Shown here: positions 27,220 to 36,942 of the stretch, one piece after another
Layout of the letters: each line of letters opens with the position of its first letter
Position numbering within the stretch: position 1 is the stretch's first letter
NCBI GenBank assembly: GCA_030247555.1
Contig: JAOTSD010000010.1
Span: forward strand, 1-64,000
Direction: 5' to 3'
Length of the DNA: 64,000 nucleotides
Source of the DNA: Siculibacillus sp.
Lineage (GTDB): Bacteria; Pseudomonadota; Alphaproteobacteria; Rhizobiales; Ancalomicrobiaceae
The notes under the pieces: generated by a model
Seen by the model: only the letters and a program-made list of their open reading frames with translations
What the model was told of the DNA's origin: nothing
Database searches by the model: none
Program-made: the position numbers and the translations under genes

Positions 27220-28215
27220 TCAGGAGGCCGGATGGAACTTGACGATCAGGATCGACAGGTCGCGCGTCGGAACGAAGTCCTTCACCACGACCTCGAAGCG
27301 GGTCGGGCCGATCTTGCGGACGCCACCGGCGCAGAAGCTGACGAGGGCTTCGGGGTCACCCTTGTCGACCACCAGCCGGAAGTCGCCGATCGGCCCCTTC
27401 CAGTTGGCGCCGGAGGTGAGCACGTAGGTGATCCACTCCTCGCCGTAGTACGCGCCGGTCCTCTTCGCCGCGGCGAGGCGTCGATCGAACCCGCGCAGGA
27501 AATCGTCGTCGATGCAGAACTTCGCCCGCGACGCGGCGAATTCCGGCGTGCGCCGCTGGCCGGGGTCGAGTCCGCCGCCGACCGATCCGCCGACGAAGGG
27601 CTTGTAGGAATGGGAGACCCCGACCGAACGGCCGGCCGGGAAGACCTGGGTGCGGGTGACGCTGGTCCGGGTCGTCCAATGCGCCGCCCACAGGGTCTGC
27701 TTGCCGTCCGACCCCGCTTCCTCGATCAGGCCATCGGCGACCAGTCGATCGCGCTCGACCGGCGGCAGGCGGTTGACCGCCGGGTCGAACAGGTCGGCGA
27801 CCGGCATCAGCGGAATGCCGAGCGCCGTCAGCCGCCGGCTCACGTCGGCGCCACGGAACGTCGCCGACTGCACCAGGGTGAGGTCGAGCGGACGGCCGTC
27901 GACCGTGGAGCGGAAGTCGAGGTCGCGCACGTAGTCCGGCGCCGGCGTCTCGATGCCGTGCTCCACGTCGGGCAGCGGGAAAGCGACCAACGTCTCGACG
28001 TCCCGGTCGCTGGTGTTGGTGAAGACGTAGTCGACGGTGATGCGTTCGCGTGAGATCGACAGGTCCTCGCGGTCCATCCGAATGGCGTCGGAACGCGTCA
28101 GGACCAGCCCGCCGAGGCCGATCTCGGCCTCGCTGTCGTTGGCGAGAGCCGGCGCGGCGACGGCCAACGCCGCGGCGACGGCGAGGGCGCGCGCGGTGAG
28201 ATCGACGAGGGCCAT
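27220..28215 (-). CDS. DUF4424 exported protein
   Basis: A 331-residue protein with a signal peptide (AVAAPALANDSEAE; cleavage near residue 26). Mature start NDSEAEIGLGGLVLTRSDAIRMDREDLSIS is the DUF4424 hallmark, followed by a beta-rich body VDYVFTNTSDRDVETLVAFPLP. Two cysteines (AKFCIDDD and VSFCAGG) could form a disulfide. Function is unknown. It converges on the HAD gene and is divergent from the carboxylase operon. Confidence 0.85.
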   Translation of the reverse strand: MALVDLTARALAVAAALAVAAPALANDSEAEIGLGGLVLTRSDAIRMDREDLSISRERITVDYVFTNTSDRDVETLVAFPLPDVEHGIETPAPDYVRDLDFRSTVDGRPLDLTLVQSATFRGADVSRRLTALGIPLMPVADLFDPAVNRLPPVERDRLVADGLIEEAGSDGKQTLWAAHWTTRTSVTRTQVFPAGRSVGVSHSYKPFVGGSVGGGLDPGQRRTPEFAASRAKFCIDDDFLRGFDRRLAAAKRTGAYYGEEWITYVLTSGANWKGPIGDFRLVVDKGDPEALVSFCAGGVRKIGPTRFEVVVKDFVPTRDLSILIVKFHPAS

Positions 28216-28575
28216 CGAGGTCTCCTTTCGGACCGCGGATGCGGCGGGCCGCGACCGTCACTGGGATAGCACACCGCCTCGTCACGGGCGATCCGGGATG
28301 TCCCTCGATCCCCGTCCGGCGCGTCGCGAGCGCCGGTGGCGCCGGGGCACGGCACCCGCGAACGCGCGTCGCTCCCGCTTGCCGACGTCGCCGCACTCCG
28401 CCATTCTCGTCGCCGAACGCGGAACCGTGGACGGCGGAACGCGGCGATCGGCGCCTCCGACCATCGTCGCCGACGAGATCGCGTACTTGACTTTCGCCTC
28501 GAAAGAAACGAACGTTCGTTCGTATATAAGAATGCGGCGTCGAACGACGCCGGCACCGGGACGGGAACATCCTCG
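28216..28575. other. Divergent control region between DUF4424 and the carboxylase operon
   Basis: About 360 bases without a credible gene. The only less GC-rich part is 28484-28535, containing TTGACT at 28487-28492, a perfect palindrome at 28507-28520 and TATATA at 28523-28528. The spacing of the two hexamers (30 bases) does not make a standard promoter. Confidence 0.5.
28507..28520. promoter_or_regulatory. Palindromic operator upstream of the carboxylase genes
   Basis: AACGAACGTTCGTT is a perfect 14-bp palindrome directly upstream of TATATA and 55 bases before the carboxyltransferase ATG. Operators of this form are typical of TetR-family regulators of acyl-CoA and branched-chain catabolism. 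Confidence 0.55.
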
Positions 28576-30183
<1,608 letters not shown>

Positions 30184-30238
30184 CCGCACCGCCGGCGATC
30201 CGTCTCCGCCTTCTTCTTCCGATGCCCGAGGGGCTCCG

Positions 30239-32236
30239 ATGACCGCTCGTCCGATCCGCCCGATCCGCACCCTGCTCGTCGCCAACCGCGGCGAGATCGC
30301 GTGCCGCATCTTCTCGACCGCCCGCCGCATGGGGCTGCGCACCGTCGCGGTCTTCTCCGAGGCTGACGCGAACGCCGCCCATGTACGCGCCGCCGACGAG
30401 GCGCATCTCATCGGCCCGGCGCCGGCGCGGGAGAGCTATCTCGGGATCGATCGCATCCTCGAGGTCGCGAAGGCGAGCGGGGCGGACGCGATCCATCCCG
30501 GCTACGGCTTTCTCTCCGAGAACGCCGACTTCGCCGAGGCAGTCGAAGCCGCCGGCCTCGTCTTCGTCGGCCCGCCGGCCGCCGCCATTCGCGCCATGGG
30601 CTCCAAGAGCGCCGCCAAGTCGCTGATGGAGAAGGCCGGCGTGCCGCTCGTCCCCGGCTATCACGGCGAGGACCAGGACCCGGACCTGCTCGCCCGCGAG
30701 GCGGCGCGCATCGGCTTCCCCGTGCTGATCAAGGCCTCGGCCGGCGGTGGCGGCAAGGGCATGAAGGTGGTGGAAAAGGCGGAGGACTTCGCCGCGACGC
30801 TGGCCTCGGCCAAGCGCGAGGCGGCCTCCTCCTTCGGCGACGACCGGGTGCTGATCGAGCGCTATCTCACCCGGCCGCGCCACATCGAGGTGCAGGTCTT
30901 CGCCGACGGCCTCGGCGAGACGGTCCATCTCTTCGAGCGCGACTGCTCGGTGCAGCGCCGGCATCAGAAGGTGATCGAGGAGGCCCCCGCCCCCGGCATG
31001 ACCGACGAACGGCGAGCCACGATGGGCGAGGCGGCCGTCGAGGCGGCGAAGGCGGTCGGCTACGTCGGTGCCGGCACGGTGGAGTTCATCGCCGAGGGCG
31101 AGGACTTCTTCTTCATGGAGATGAACACCCGCCTGCAGGTCGAACATCCGGTGACCGAGGCGATCACCGGTCAGGATCTCGTCGAGTGGCAGATCCGAGT
31201 GGCGCGCGGCGAGGCGCTGCCGCTGTCGCGAGGAGAGCTGGCGATCACCGGCCACGCCGTCGAGGCGCGACTCTACGCCGAGGATGCCGATCGCGACTTC
31301 CTGCCCCAGACCGGCCGCCTCGACCATCTCCGCTTCCCCCCCGGCGTCCGCGTCGATGCCGGCGTCGCGGCGGGAGATGCGGTCTCCCACCACTACGATC
31401 CGATGATCGCCAAACTCGTCGCCCACGGCGCCACTCGCGCCGAGGCGCTGGCCAAGCTCGCCGACGCGCTCGCCGGAACCGAGGTGATCGGCCTCGTCAC
31501 CAACCGCGGTTTCCTCGAGCGCATCCTGCGCCACCCGGAATTCGCCGAAGCGCGCCACGACACCGGGTTCATCGCCCGCAACGCCGCCGAACTCTTCGCC
31601 CCCGCGCCGGCCGACGAGCGCCTCGCCCTCCTCGCCGGGCTCGCCGTCCTCGAGCGCGAGGCGGCCGCACTGCCCCGCGCCCCCGCCGATCCCCATTCGC
31701 CCTGGGCCACCGCGGGGGCCTGGTCGATGAACCTGCCGGCACGTTCCGAAGTCGGCCTGCGCGACGGCACCACCACCCGCACCCTCGCCTTCGACCGCCT
31801 CGCCGGCCGCACCACCCATCTCATCGAGACGGGCGCGATCGAGGTCGCCGCGACCCTCCATCCCGATGGCCGGCTCGACGCGCGGATCGGCGCGACCCGG
31901 CTCGGCGCCCGCGTCGCCTTCGCCGGTGATCGCGTCGCCGTCTTCACCGGCCGCGCCCAGGCGACCTTCACCCTCGTCGACCCGCATGCCGGCGACGACG
32001 CCCACCATCACCACGCCGACCGGCTGGTGGCGCCGATGCCGGGCTCCGTCGTCCAGGTGTTGGTCGAGGCCGGCGCCGCCGTCGCCAAGGGCGACCCTCT
32101 CGTCGTCGTCGAGGCGATGAAGATGGAACACGTCATCCGCGCCCCCCACGATGGCGTCGTCGAACGGGTCGACGTCGCCGTCGGCGATCTCGTCGCCGAC
32201 GGCACCGAACTGGCGGTGATGGCGGCCGAGGCCTGA
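30239..32236 (+). CDS. Acyl-CoA carboxylase biotin carboxylase/BCCP subunit
   Basis: A 665-residue alpha subunit: biotin carboxylase domain (about 8-450; RTLLVANRGEIACRIFSTAR, ATP-grasp glycine loop SAGGGGKGMKVV, MEMNTRLQVEHPVTE), a middle BT-like linker domain, and a C-terminal biotinyl domain with the biotin-accepting Lys in VEAMKMEHVI. It carboxylates its own biotin with ATP and bicarbonate, then hands the carboxyl to the preceding subunit. A histidine-rich DDAHHHHADR stretch precedes the biotinyl domain. It follows the beta subunit by 55 bases in the same operon. Confidence 0.93.
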   Translation: MTARPIRPIRTLLVANRGEIACRIFSTARRMGLRTVAVFSEADANAAHVRAADEAHLIGPAPARESYLGIDRILEVAKASGADAIHPGYGFLSENADFAEAVEAAGLVFVGPPAAAIRAMGSKSAAKSLMEKAGVPLVPGYHGEDQDPDLLAREAARIGFPVLIKASAGGGGKGMKVVEKAEDFAATLASAKREAASSFGDDRVLIERYLTRPRHIEVQVFADGLGETVHLFERDCSVQRRHQKVIEEAPAPGMTDERRATMGEAAVEAAKAVGYVGAGTVEFIAEGEDFFFMEMNTRLQVEHPVTEAITGQDLVEWQIRVARGEALPLSRGELAITGHAVEARLYAEDADRDFLPQTGRLDHLRFPPGVRVDAGVAAGDAVSHHYDPMIAKLVAHGATRAEALAKLADALAGTEVIGLVTNRGFLERILRHPEFAEARHDTGFIARNAAELFAPAPADERLALLAGLAVLEREAAALPRAPADPHSPWATAGAWSMNLPARSEVGLRDGTTTRTLAFDRLAGRTTHLIETGAIEVAATLHPDGRLDARIGATRLGARVAFAGDRVAVFTGRAQATFTLVDPHAGDDAHHHHADRLVAPMPGSVVQVLVEAGAAVAKGDPLVVVEAMKMEHVIRAPHDGVVERVDVAVGDLVADGTELAVMAAEA

Positions 32237-32495
32237 CCGCGACGGCGTGTCGCCCCGGAAGACCCCGCATCGATGGTGACGGCGTGATTTTTTCGGATCG
32301 CGAACGCACCGTCGATTTTCCCGCCCCGACCACCCTTTCTCGGCCGAACCGACGCCGAGCAGGCCGGAATCCGCCTCCGACCGGCGGATTCCCCCCGTTT
32401 CGACGCGCAGCTCCTGCGCGCGCGAGGCACTTGACGCTGTCCCTCTCATCCCCACCAATCGCCGGACTCGTGATCACGATCGATGGAGAAGCGGC

Positions 32496-33944
32496 ATGTC
32501 GGCGAAGAATCCCTGGCTCAGAGAGGCGAACCTGATCGGCGGCGCCTGGGTCGGAGCCGACGGCGGCGGAACCATCACCGTCACCGATCCGGCGACGGGC
32601 GCGGTGCTCGGCACCGTCCCCGACGTCGGCCGCGCCGAAGTCGCGCGCGCCATCGCCGCGGCCGAAGCCGCCTTCCCCGCTTGGGCGGCGAAGACGGCGA
32701 ACGAGCGCGCCGCCATCCTCAACAAGTTGGCGAACCTCATCCGCGCCAACGTCGATGCGCTCGGCGAACTCCTCACCATGGAGCAGGGCAAGCCGCTCGC
32801 CGAAGCCAAGGGCGAGGTGCTCGGCTCGGCCGCCTACGTCCAGTGGTTCGCGGAGGAAGCGCGCCGCGTCTACGGCGACACCATCCCCTCGCCCTGGGCC
32901 GATCGCCGCATCATCGTCCAGAAGGAGCCGGTCGGCGTCATCGCGGCGATCACGCCGTGGAATTTCCCCTCCTCGATGATCTCCCGCAAGCTCGGTGCGG
33001 CGCTCGCCGCCGGCTGCACCGCCGTGATCAAGCCGGCCGAACTCACCCCCTATTCCGGCCTCGCCTGGGGTATGCTGGCGCAGGAAGCGGGCGTGCCCGA
33101 CGGTGTCGTCAACGTCGTCACCGGCCGGCCGGCGCCGATCGGCGACGAATTCATCGAGAACCCGGCGGTCCGCAAGATCACCTTCACCGGCTCGACCGCG
33201 GTCGGCCGCATGCTCGCCGGCCGCGCCGCCGAGCGGTTGAAGCGCGTCTCGATGGAACTCGGCGGCAACGCCCCCCTCATCGTCTTCGACGACGCCGACC
33301 TCGACCGAGCGGTGGCGGGTGCCGTCGCCTCCAAGTTCCGCAACTCCGGCCAGACCTGCGTTTGCACCAACCGATTCATCGTCCAGGCCGGCATCTACGA
33401 CGCCTTCGCCGAGAAATTCGCCGCCGCGGTCGCGGCGCTGAAGGTCGGCAACGGCCTCGAGGCCGGCACCGTCCAGGGCCCGTTGATCGAGGAGAAGGCT
33501 GTGCAGAAGGTGGAGAACTTCGTCGCCGACGCCCTCGCCAAGGGCGGCCGGGTGACGGTCGGCGGCAAGCGCCACGACCTCGGCCACGGCTTCTACGAGC
33601 CGACCGTCATCTGCGACGCGCGCACCGACATGAAGTTCGCCCAGGACGAGATCTTCGGCCCCGTCGCGCCGCTCTTCCGCTTCGAAACCGAGGAAGAGGC
33701 GCTGGCGATCGCCAACGGTTCGCCCTACGGGCTCGCCGGCTACTTCTACACCCGCGACCTCGGTCGCGCCTTCCGTCTCGCCGAGAAGCTGAAGTTCGGC
33801 CAGATCGGCATCAACGAGTCGGTGCTGACCACCGAGGTCGCTCCCTTCGGCGGCGTCAAGGAGTCGGGTTTCGGCCGCGAAGGATCGAAGTACGGCCTCG
33901 ACGACTATCTCGACGTCAAATACGTCTGCGTCGGCGGCATCTGA
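32496..33944 (+). CDS. gabD: NAD(P)-dependent succinate-semialdehyde dehydrogenase
   Basis: A 482-residue aldehyde dehydrogenase. Catalytic Cys sits in NSGQTCVCTNR (near residue 287), catalytic Glu in MELGGNAPLIVFD (near residue 254), and the cofactor motif is FTGSTAVGRML. The TMEQGKPLAEAKGEV segment and the double C-V-C at the active site are typical of the GabD succinate-semialdehyde dehydrogenase group. It oxidises succinate semialdehyde to succinate in GABA or hydroxybutyrate catabolism. The ATG at 32496 has GGAGAA upstream. The 260 bases between it and the biotin carboxylase gene show no gene. Confidence 0.9.
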   Translation: MSAKNPWLREANLIGGAWVGADGGGTITVTDPATGAVLGTVPDVGRAEVARAIAAAEAAFPAWAAKTANERAAILNKLANLIRANVDALGELLTMEQGKPLAEAKGEVLGSAAYVQWFAEEARRVYGDTIPSPWADRRIIVQKEPVGVIAAITPWNFPSSMISRKLGAALAAGCTAVIKPAELTPYSGLAWGMLAQEAGVPDGVVNVVTGRPAPIGDEFIENPAVRKITFTGSTAVGRMLAGRAAERLKRVSMELGGNAPLIVFDDADLDRAVAGAVASKFRNSGQTCVCTNRFIVQAGIYDAFAEKFAAAVAALKVGNGLEAGTVQGPLIEEKAVQKVENFVADALAKGGRVTVGGKRHDLGHGFYEPTVICDARTDMKFAQDEIFGPVAPLFRFETEEEALAIANGSPYGLAGYFYTRDLGRAFRLAEKLKFGQIGINESVLTTEVAPFGGVKESGFGREGSKYGLDDYLDVKYVCVGGI

Positions 33945-34158
33945 AGACCGACGTCGCGCCGGTCGAGGAAGCCGGACGTCGTGAACGTCCGGTCGACCGG
34001 CCGGCCCGGCTCACCGCGGGCCGGCGCGGAGCATCGCGCCGTCTGCGCCGTCCCCCCTCCAGAAGGCGGGCACCGACCGTTCGCCGGCTCCGCTCGACGG
34101 GCGGAACCCGGGCGTCCGAGGGGTCGCGAAGCTTCGACGGGGAAAATCGATTTCCCGC

Positions 34159-34187
34159 TTGCCACGGTCGGACGGGGTCGCTATATC
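34159..34187 (+). promoter_or_regulatory. Promoter of tRNA-Glu
   Basis: TTGCCA (34159-34164) and TATATC (34182-34187) are separated by exactly 17 bases, 30 bases upstream of the mature tRNA. This is a strong sigma70-type promoter by eye. Confidence 0.7.
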
Positions 34188-34216
34188 CAGCCCGTCCGGC
34201 GGCACCGCCGCCCGCT

Positions 34217-34292
34217 GCTCCCTTCGTCTAGCGGCCCAGGACGTCGCCCTCTCACGGCGAAAACAGGGGTTCGAGTCCCCTAGGGAGCGCCA
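34217..34292 (+). tRNA. tRNA-Glu (anticodon CTC)
   Basis: A 76-nt cloverleaf: acceptor arms GCTCCCT and AGGGAGC, an anticodon stem TCGCC/GGCGA around the loop CTCTCAC with anticodon CTC, and a T arm AGGGGTTCGAGTCCCCT. CCA is encoded at the 3' end. Its 3' 46 bases are duplicated at 49845-49890, showing that it is the integration site of the 15.6-kb element. The gene stays intact because the element carries the matching 3' end. Confidence 0.96.
34247..34292 (+). repeat. attL core: 46-bp direct repeat in tRNA-Glu
   Basis: The anticodon-loop to CCA part of tRNA-Glu, identical over 46 bases to 49845-49890. The flanks diverge immediately on both sides. Confidence 0.95.
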
Positions 34293-34293
34293 A

Positions 34294-34309
34294 ATTTTCC
34301 TAGGAAAAT
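34294..34309. repeat. Perfect 16-bp AT-rich palindrome at the left junction
   Basis: ATTTTCCTAGGAAAAT begins 2 bases inside the element, directly after the att core. It may be an accessory site for integrase or excisionase, or a transcript end for the tRNA. Confidence 0.55.
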
Positions 34310-34346
34310 CAGGTGGTTAGAACGAGCCCTGCGGGCCTCGATCGTC

Positions 34347-34369
34347 GTCCCACACAAGCATCCCACATA
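34347..34369. promoter_or_regulatory. Left arm-type integrase sites
   Basis: GTCCCACACA (34347-34356) and ATCCCACATA (34360-34369) are tandem 10-mers. The same pair of words occurs near the other end at 49730-49751, which is how arm-binding sites of tyrosine integrases are usually arranged. Confidence 0.55.
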
Positions 34370-34410
34370 GCGGTCAAATACCCCGTGGGATCGTCATTCA
34401 GCACCTGAAC

Positions 34411-34434
34411 GAGAAAGAGCACCCTTGCGGGTGC
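34411..34434 (-). terminator. Rho-independent terminator of the left operon
   Basis: On the minus strand a GCACCC/GGGTGC stem with a 4-base loop (34434-34419) is followed by TCTTTCTC. It lies 33 bases after the stop of the leftward HTH gene. Confidence 0.65.
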
Positions 34435-34466
34435 CCTTGGTGTTCGTGACGCGGTGCCCGGCACGT

Positions 34467-34742
34467 TCAGACGCGGCGAGCCACGAGCGCACGTTTCAGT
34501 GCAGCGCGGCGACCCCGCGTCGCGGCGGCGGTCTCTGCCTCTCGTGCTGTCGGGCGCTTGCCTCTCGCCCGCAGGCGCGTCGTCGCCTTCATCCTCTCCA
34601 CGTATGCCAGCACGTCGGCCAGCTCGATCAACACCGGGCGTCCCGGCAGGAACGGCAAGGCGCCGTCCCGCCGAAGGCGTTCGATCTTCGACACCGAGCA
34701 CCGCAGGAGCCCCGCGACTTCGGACTGCGTGAGCAGGTTCAC
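34467..34742 (-). CDS. Small HTH (MerR/excisionase-like) protein
   Basis: A 91-residue protein beginning with a GTG that overlaps the upstream gene's stop codon (GTGA). The N-terminal 50 residues (NLLTQSEVAGLLRCSVSKIERLRRDGALPF and a following GRPVLIELADVLAYVERM) are a winged HTH of the excisionase/MerR type (HTH_17). The basic Arg/Ala-rich tail is a likely DNA-binding extension. Its position beside attL fits an excisionase or directionality factor; a general repressor is the alternative. Confidence 0.75.
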   Translation of the reverse strand: MNLLTQSEVAGLLRCSVSKIERLRRDGALPFLPGRPVLIELADVLAYVERMKATTRLRARGKRPTAREAETAAATRGRRAALKRALVARRV

Positions 34743-35062
34743 AGCGCCATCCCCTCGACGAACGCGCCGACGAACGCCGCCGGGACACCAGTTTCCCCGG
34801 CGACCGCGAACCGTGACGTGCCCGTCGCCAGTCGAGAGGCCATGCCCTTCGCTGCATCCCAGACAGCGCCCGGAGCGAGAAGCCGCATGCCGCCGTCCGC
34901 GTCGATCTCGACGCCGATCCGGTCGGTGGTCTCGAAATGCGGCGCTTCGTCCTGTCGGGTGGCCATCCATCCGAGCAACCTCCCGGTTTCGGGATGGAGC
35001 TTCGCAAGAACGGTGGCGTCGAATTCGTGGGTTTCGTGGGTGTTGTCGTTCGTGGCGATCAT
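34739..35062 (-). CDS. Hypothetical protein of the left operon (107 aa)
   Basis: A 107-residue soluble protein with no recognised domain. It starts with a Thr/His/Asn-rich stretch (MIATNDNTHETHEF) and has a middle TDRIGVEIDADGGMRLLAPG segment, probably beta-rich. GAGGAC precedes the ATG. It is translationally coupled to the HTH gene. An element maintenance or regulatory accessory role is the most that can be said. Confidence 0.65.
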   Translation of the reverse strand: MIATNDNTHETHEFDATVLAKLHPETGRLLGWMATRQDEAPHFETTDRIGVEIDADGGMRLLAPGAVWDAAKGMASRLATGTSRFAVAGETGVPAAFVGAFVEGMAL

Positions 35063-35619
35063 CGTCGTGTCCTCTTTCAGTCACCCGAGGCGGCGCCCCG
35101 GTTGATTGAAGGATCACGGATCGGATTTGCGTCATGAAGACTTTTGTGCGTCGGCCGACACACGGGACACGGCGCGAAATTTGTCAGAAAATCACGAGAT
35201 TGATCGTGGATATTCTCGTGTCCGACGCCGCAGGACACACCGGACACGAGCAGCGTTCACGAAACCGTGATCGCACTCTGGTCCCCTTGGTGCCTTCCCT
35301 CTCCGGCAACTCGCGGCCCCAACCAAGGGACACGAGTCGCCCCGGCGAGGACACGGCGCGGGACCCCCACCATCCGAGACACCGGGACCCCGACCCCACC
35401 CCCCGGCCTCCCCCGGAAGACGGCTTTTTCCATCTACCCGGCGGCTACACCAAGCGCGCATTTTTCCAACTTTTGCGGTTCGGTAAGGTGCGCCGCTTCG
35501 GCGACGCGGCCCGATCGGAATTAATCGGTGATATCGATCGAATGTTGGTTTTCGATCGATTTTCCTGATGGGTGTCATGTATCGTTCCCGCTGCGGCACA
35601 GGGATGGGAGGTCCGCGAC
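35063..35619. other. Divergent control region with repeated GGACACG words
   Basis: About 560 bases between the leftward small operon and the rightward genes. The heptamer GGACACG (or its complement) occurs at 35066, 35165, 35217, 35242, 35328 and 35349, with a near copy at 35233. A longer word GGACACGGCGCG repeats at 35165-35176 and 35349-35360. The right part (35455-35590) is AT-rich, with GATATCGATC and a second CGATCGATTTTCC run, and is the probable promoter of the rightward genes. A frame at 35134-35568 is Pro/Arg/Asp-rich in the middle and was not accepted as a gene. Confidence 0.5.
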
Positions 35620-36501
35620 ATGGGCATTTTCGCGCCGGGGCTTCATGACGAAAAGCACCGCCGGGCGTTCTTGGAAGCGGCGGCGCGGACCCGGTTCGGC
35701 GCGGTCGGTGCTCCGGTCTGTGGCGCGAAGACCCGCGACGGCGCCACCTGCAAGAAGCGCCCGCTCTCGGGCGAGCGCCGGTGCCTGCGCCACGCGGGAC
35801 CCGCTGCCGCCAAGCGGTATCACGAACGGCTCTTCGAGGCGTTCGGGCGCGGCGAAATCACCTTCGAGGCGTGGCAGGAGCGCGAGCACCGCCGCCTCGC
35901 GAACCGCCTTCCGCGCCTGTGGGCGGAGAACCCTTGGGCGCCCGGCATGACCATCGATCTCGGCGACCTCGAAGAGAAGTTTCGCGGCGACCTCGCGCTC
36001 GGCGGCGTCAACGCCGATGCACTCTCACCGGCGGCGAGGGACCGGGCGCGGTGGCGTTGGCGCCGGTTGTGCTGCGATCGGCGGCGGCCCGTGGAGTGGG
36101 CGGCGTTCCTTCGCGACGAACTGCCGAAGCGCATCCGCCGCGATGGACCTCGTCCGCCAGACACGGACGCCGGGACGGCAGTCGCGGCCCTGTTTCGGGT
36201 CGACGCCGCCCCTCCTCCGATGTCGAAGCGGCGTAGGCTCGACCCGCCTCGGCTCCCGGCGACAGCGCCCAAGCCCCGATTGCCGCGTGTCGGTCGGGCG
36301 GGTCCCACGATCAGCGACGAACGCCTTGCCGATCTCTGGGCCGAACACGGCGCGACCCTCACGCGCCTTGTCGGTGACGACGGCGACGAGCGAACGCTTC
36401 GCTGGCTCGCCGGTCTTCTCGCGCGTGTCCTCGACGCGCCGGAGGACACCGACGCGGCCGGGGCGTGGCGCGCGGCGGTCCTCGCCCGTCGCACTGGCTG
36501 A
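35620..36501 (+). CDS. HGGxSTP-like zinc-motif protein
   Basis: A 293-residue basic protein. Residues about 33-60 (CGAKTRDGATCKKRPLSG followed by RCLRHAGP) form a C-x10-C-x11-C-x2-H pattern, the short zinc-binding motif common in phage and plasmid proteins annotated HGGXSTP or similar. The middle is helical and Arg/Trp-rich (ARDRARWRWRRLCCDRRRPVEW); the C-terminal part, after a Pro-rich linker, holds an acidic helix. GGGAGG lies 8 bases before the ATG at 35620. It opens the rightward operon and could be a DNA-binding factor for replication or transcription; the function is not established. Confidence 0.7.
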   Translation: MGIFAPGLHDEKHRRAFLEAAARTRFGAVGAPVCGAKTRDGATCKKRPLSGERRCLRHAGPAAAKRYHERLFEAFGRGEITFEAWQEREHRRLANRLPRLWAENPWAPGMTIDLGDLEEKFRGDLALGGVNADALSPAARDRARWRWRRLCCDRRRPVEWAAFLRDELPKRIRRDGPRPPDTDAGTAVAALFRVDAAPPPMSKRRRLDPPRLPATAPKPRLPRVGRAGPTISDERLADLWAEHGATLTRLVGDDGDERTLRWLAGLLARVLDAPEDTDAAGAWRAAVLARRTG

Positions 36502-36583
36502 ATTTGGTCCACCTGTTCCGCTCGTCAACAGCGTCAGGACACAGCGAGGGTGACGCATCCCTTCCCGAACGGAGGTTTGCGCG

Positions 36584-36838
36584 ATGCCCGCCATCGACCC
36601 CGAATATCTCCCGCTGAACGAAGCGGCGCGTCTCCTGTGCCGCTCGCGCGCGGGCCTCTATCTCCTCGCTGCGGACGGTAGGCTCGCCTTCGCCAAGATC
36701 GGCGGTCGCACCGTCGTCTCGGTCAAGTCCGTCCGCGCCATGCTCAAGAGCGCCGAGCCCTACGCTCCGGCGACCCACCGCACGGCGGCGGCGACCCGCG
36801 CGCGTGTCGCTCGCGCGACGACCTCCTCGACCCTCTGA
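36584..36838 (+). CDS. Excisionase/HTH_17-type DNA-binding protein (84 aa)
   Basis: An 84-residue protein with the helix-turn-helix pattern of AlpA/Xis proteins: PLNEAARLLCRSRAGLYLLA, a turn, then GRLAFAKIGGRTVVSVKSVRAML. A Thr/Arg-rich tail follows. GGAGG is 8 bases upstream of the ATG. In satellite elements a small AlpA-like protein often activates excision and replication genes; the primase-helicase gene starts 104 bases downstream. Confidence 0.8.
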   Translation: MPAIDPEYLPLNEAARLLCRSRAGLYLLAADGRLAFAKIGGRTVVSVKSVRAMLKSAEPYAPATHRTAAATRARVARATTSSTL

Positions 36839-36942
36839 ACGGATCGACCCGGCCATCCGCAAGGACGCCGGGTCGTTGAGTTTCGAAGCCGAATTTCCGC
36901 GCTTTGCCGAGCGCGCCACACCACAGATAGAAAGCAGTGGCG

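Noticed and set aside
35134..35568. A 144-codon frame in the element's control region
   Set aside because: Its middle part is low-complexity Pro/Arg/Asp, it covers the GGACACG repeats and the AT-rich promoter area, and there is no ribosome site. The ending could belong to a small peptide but this cannot be supported.
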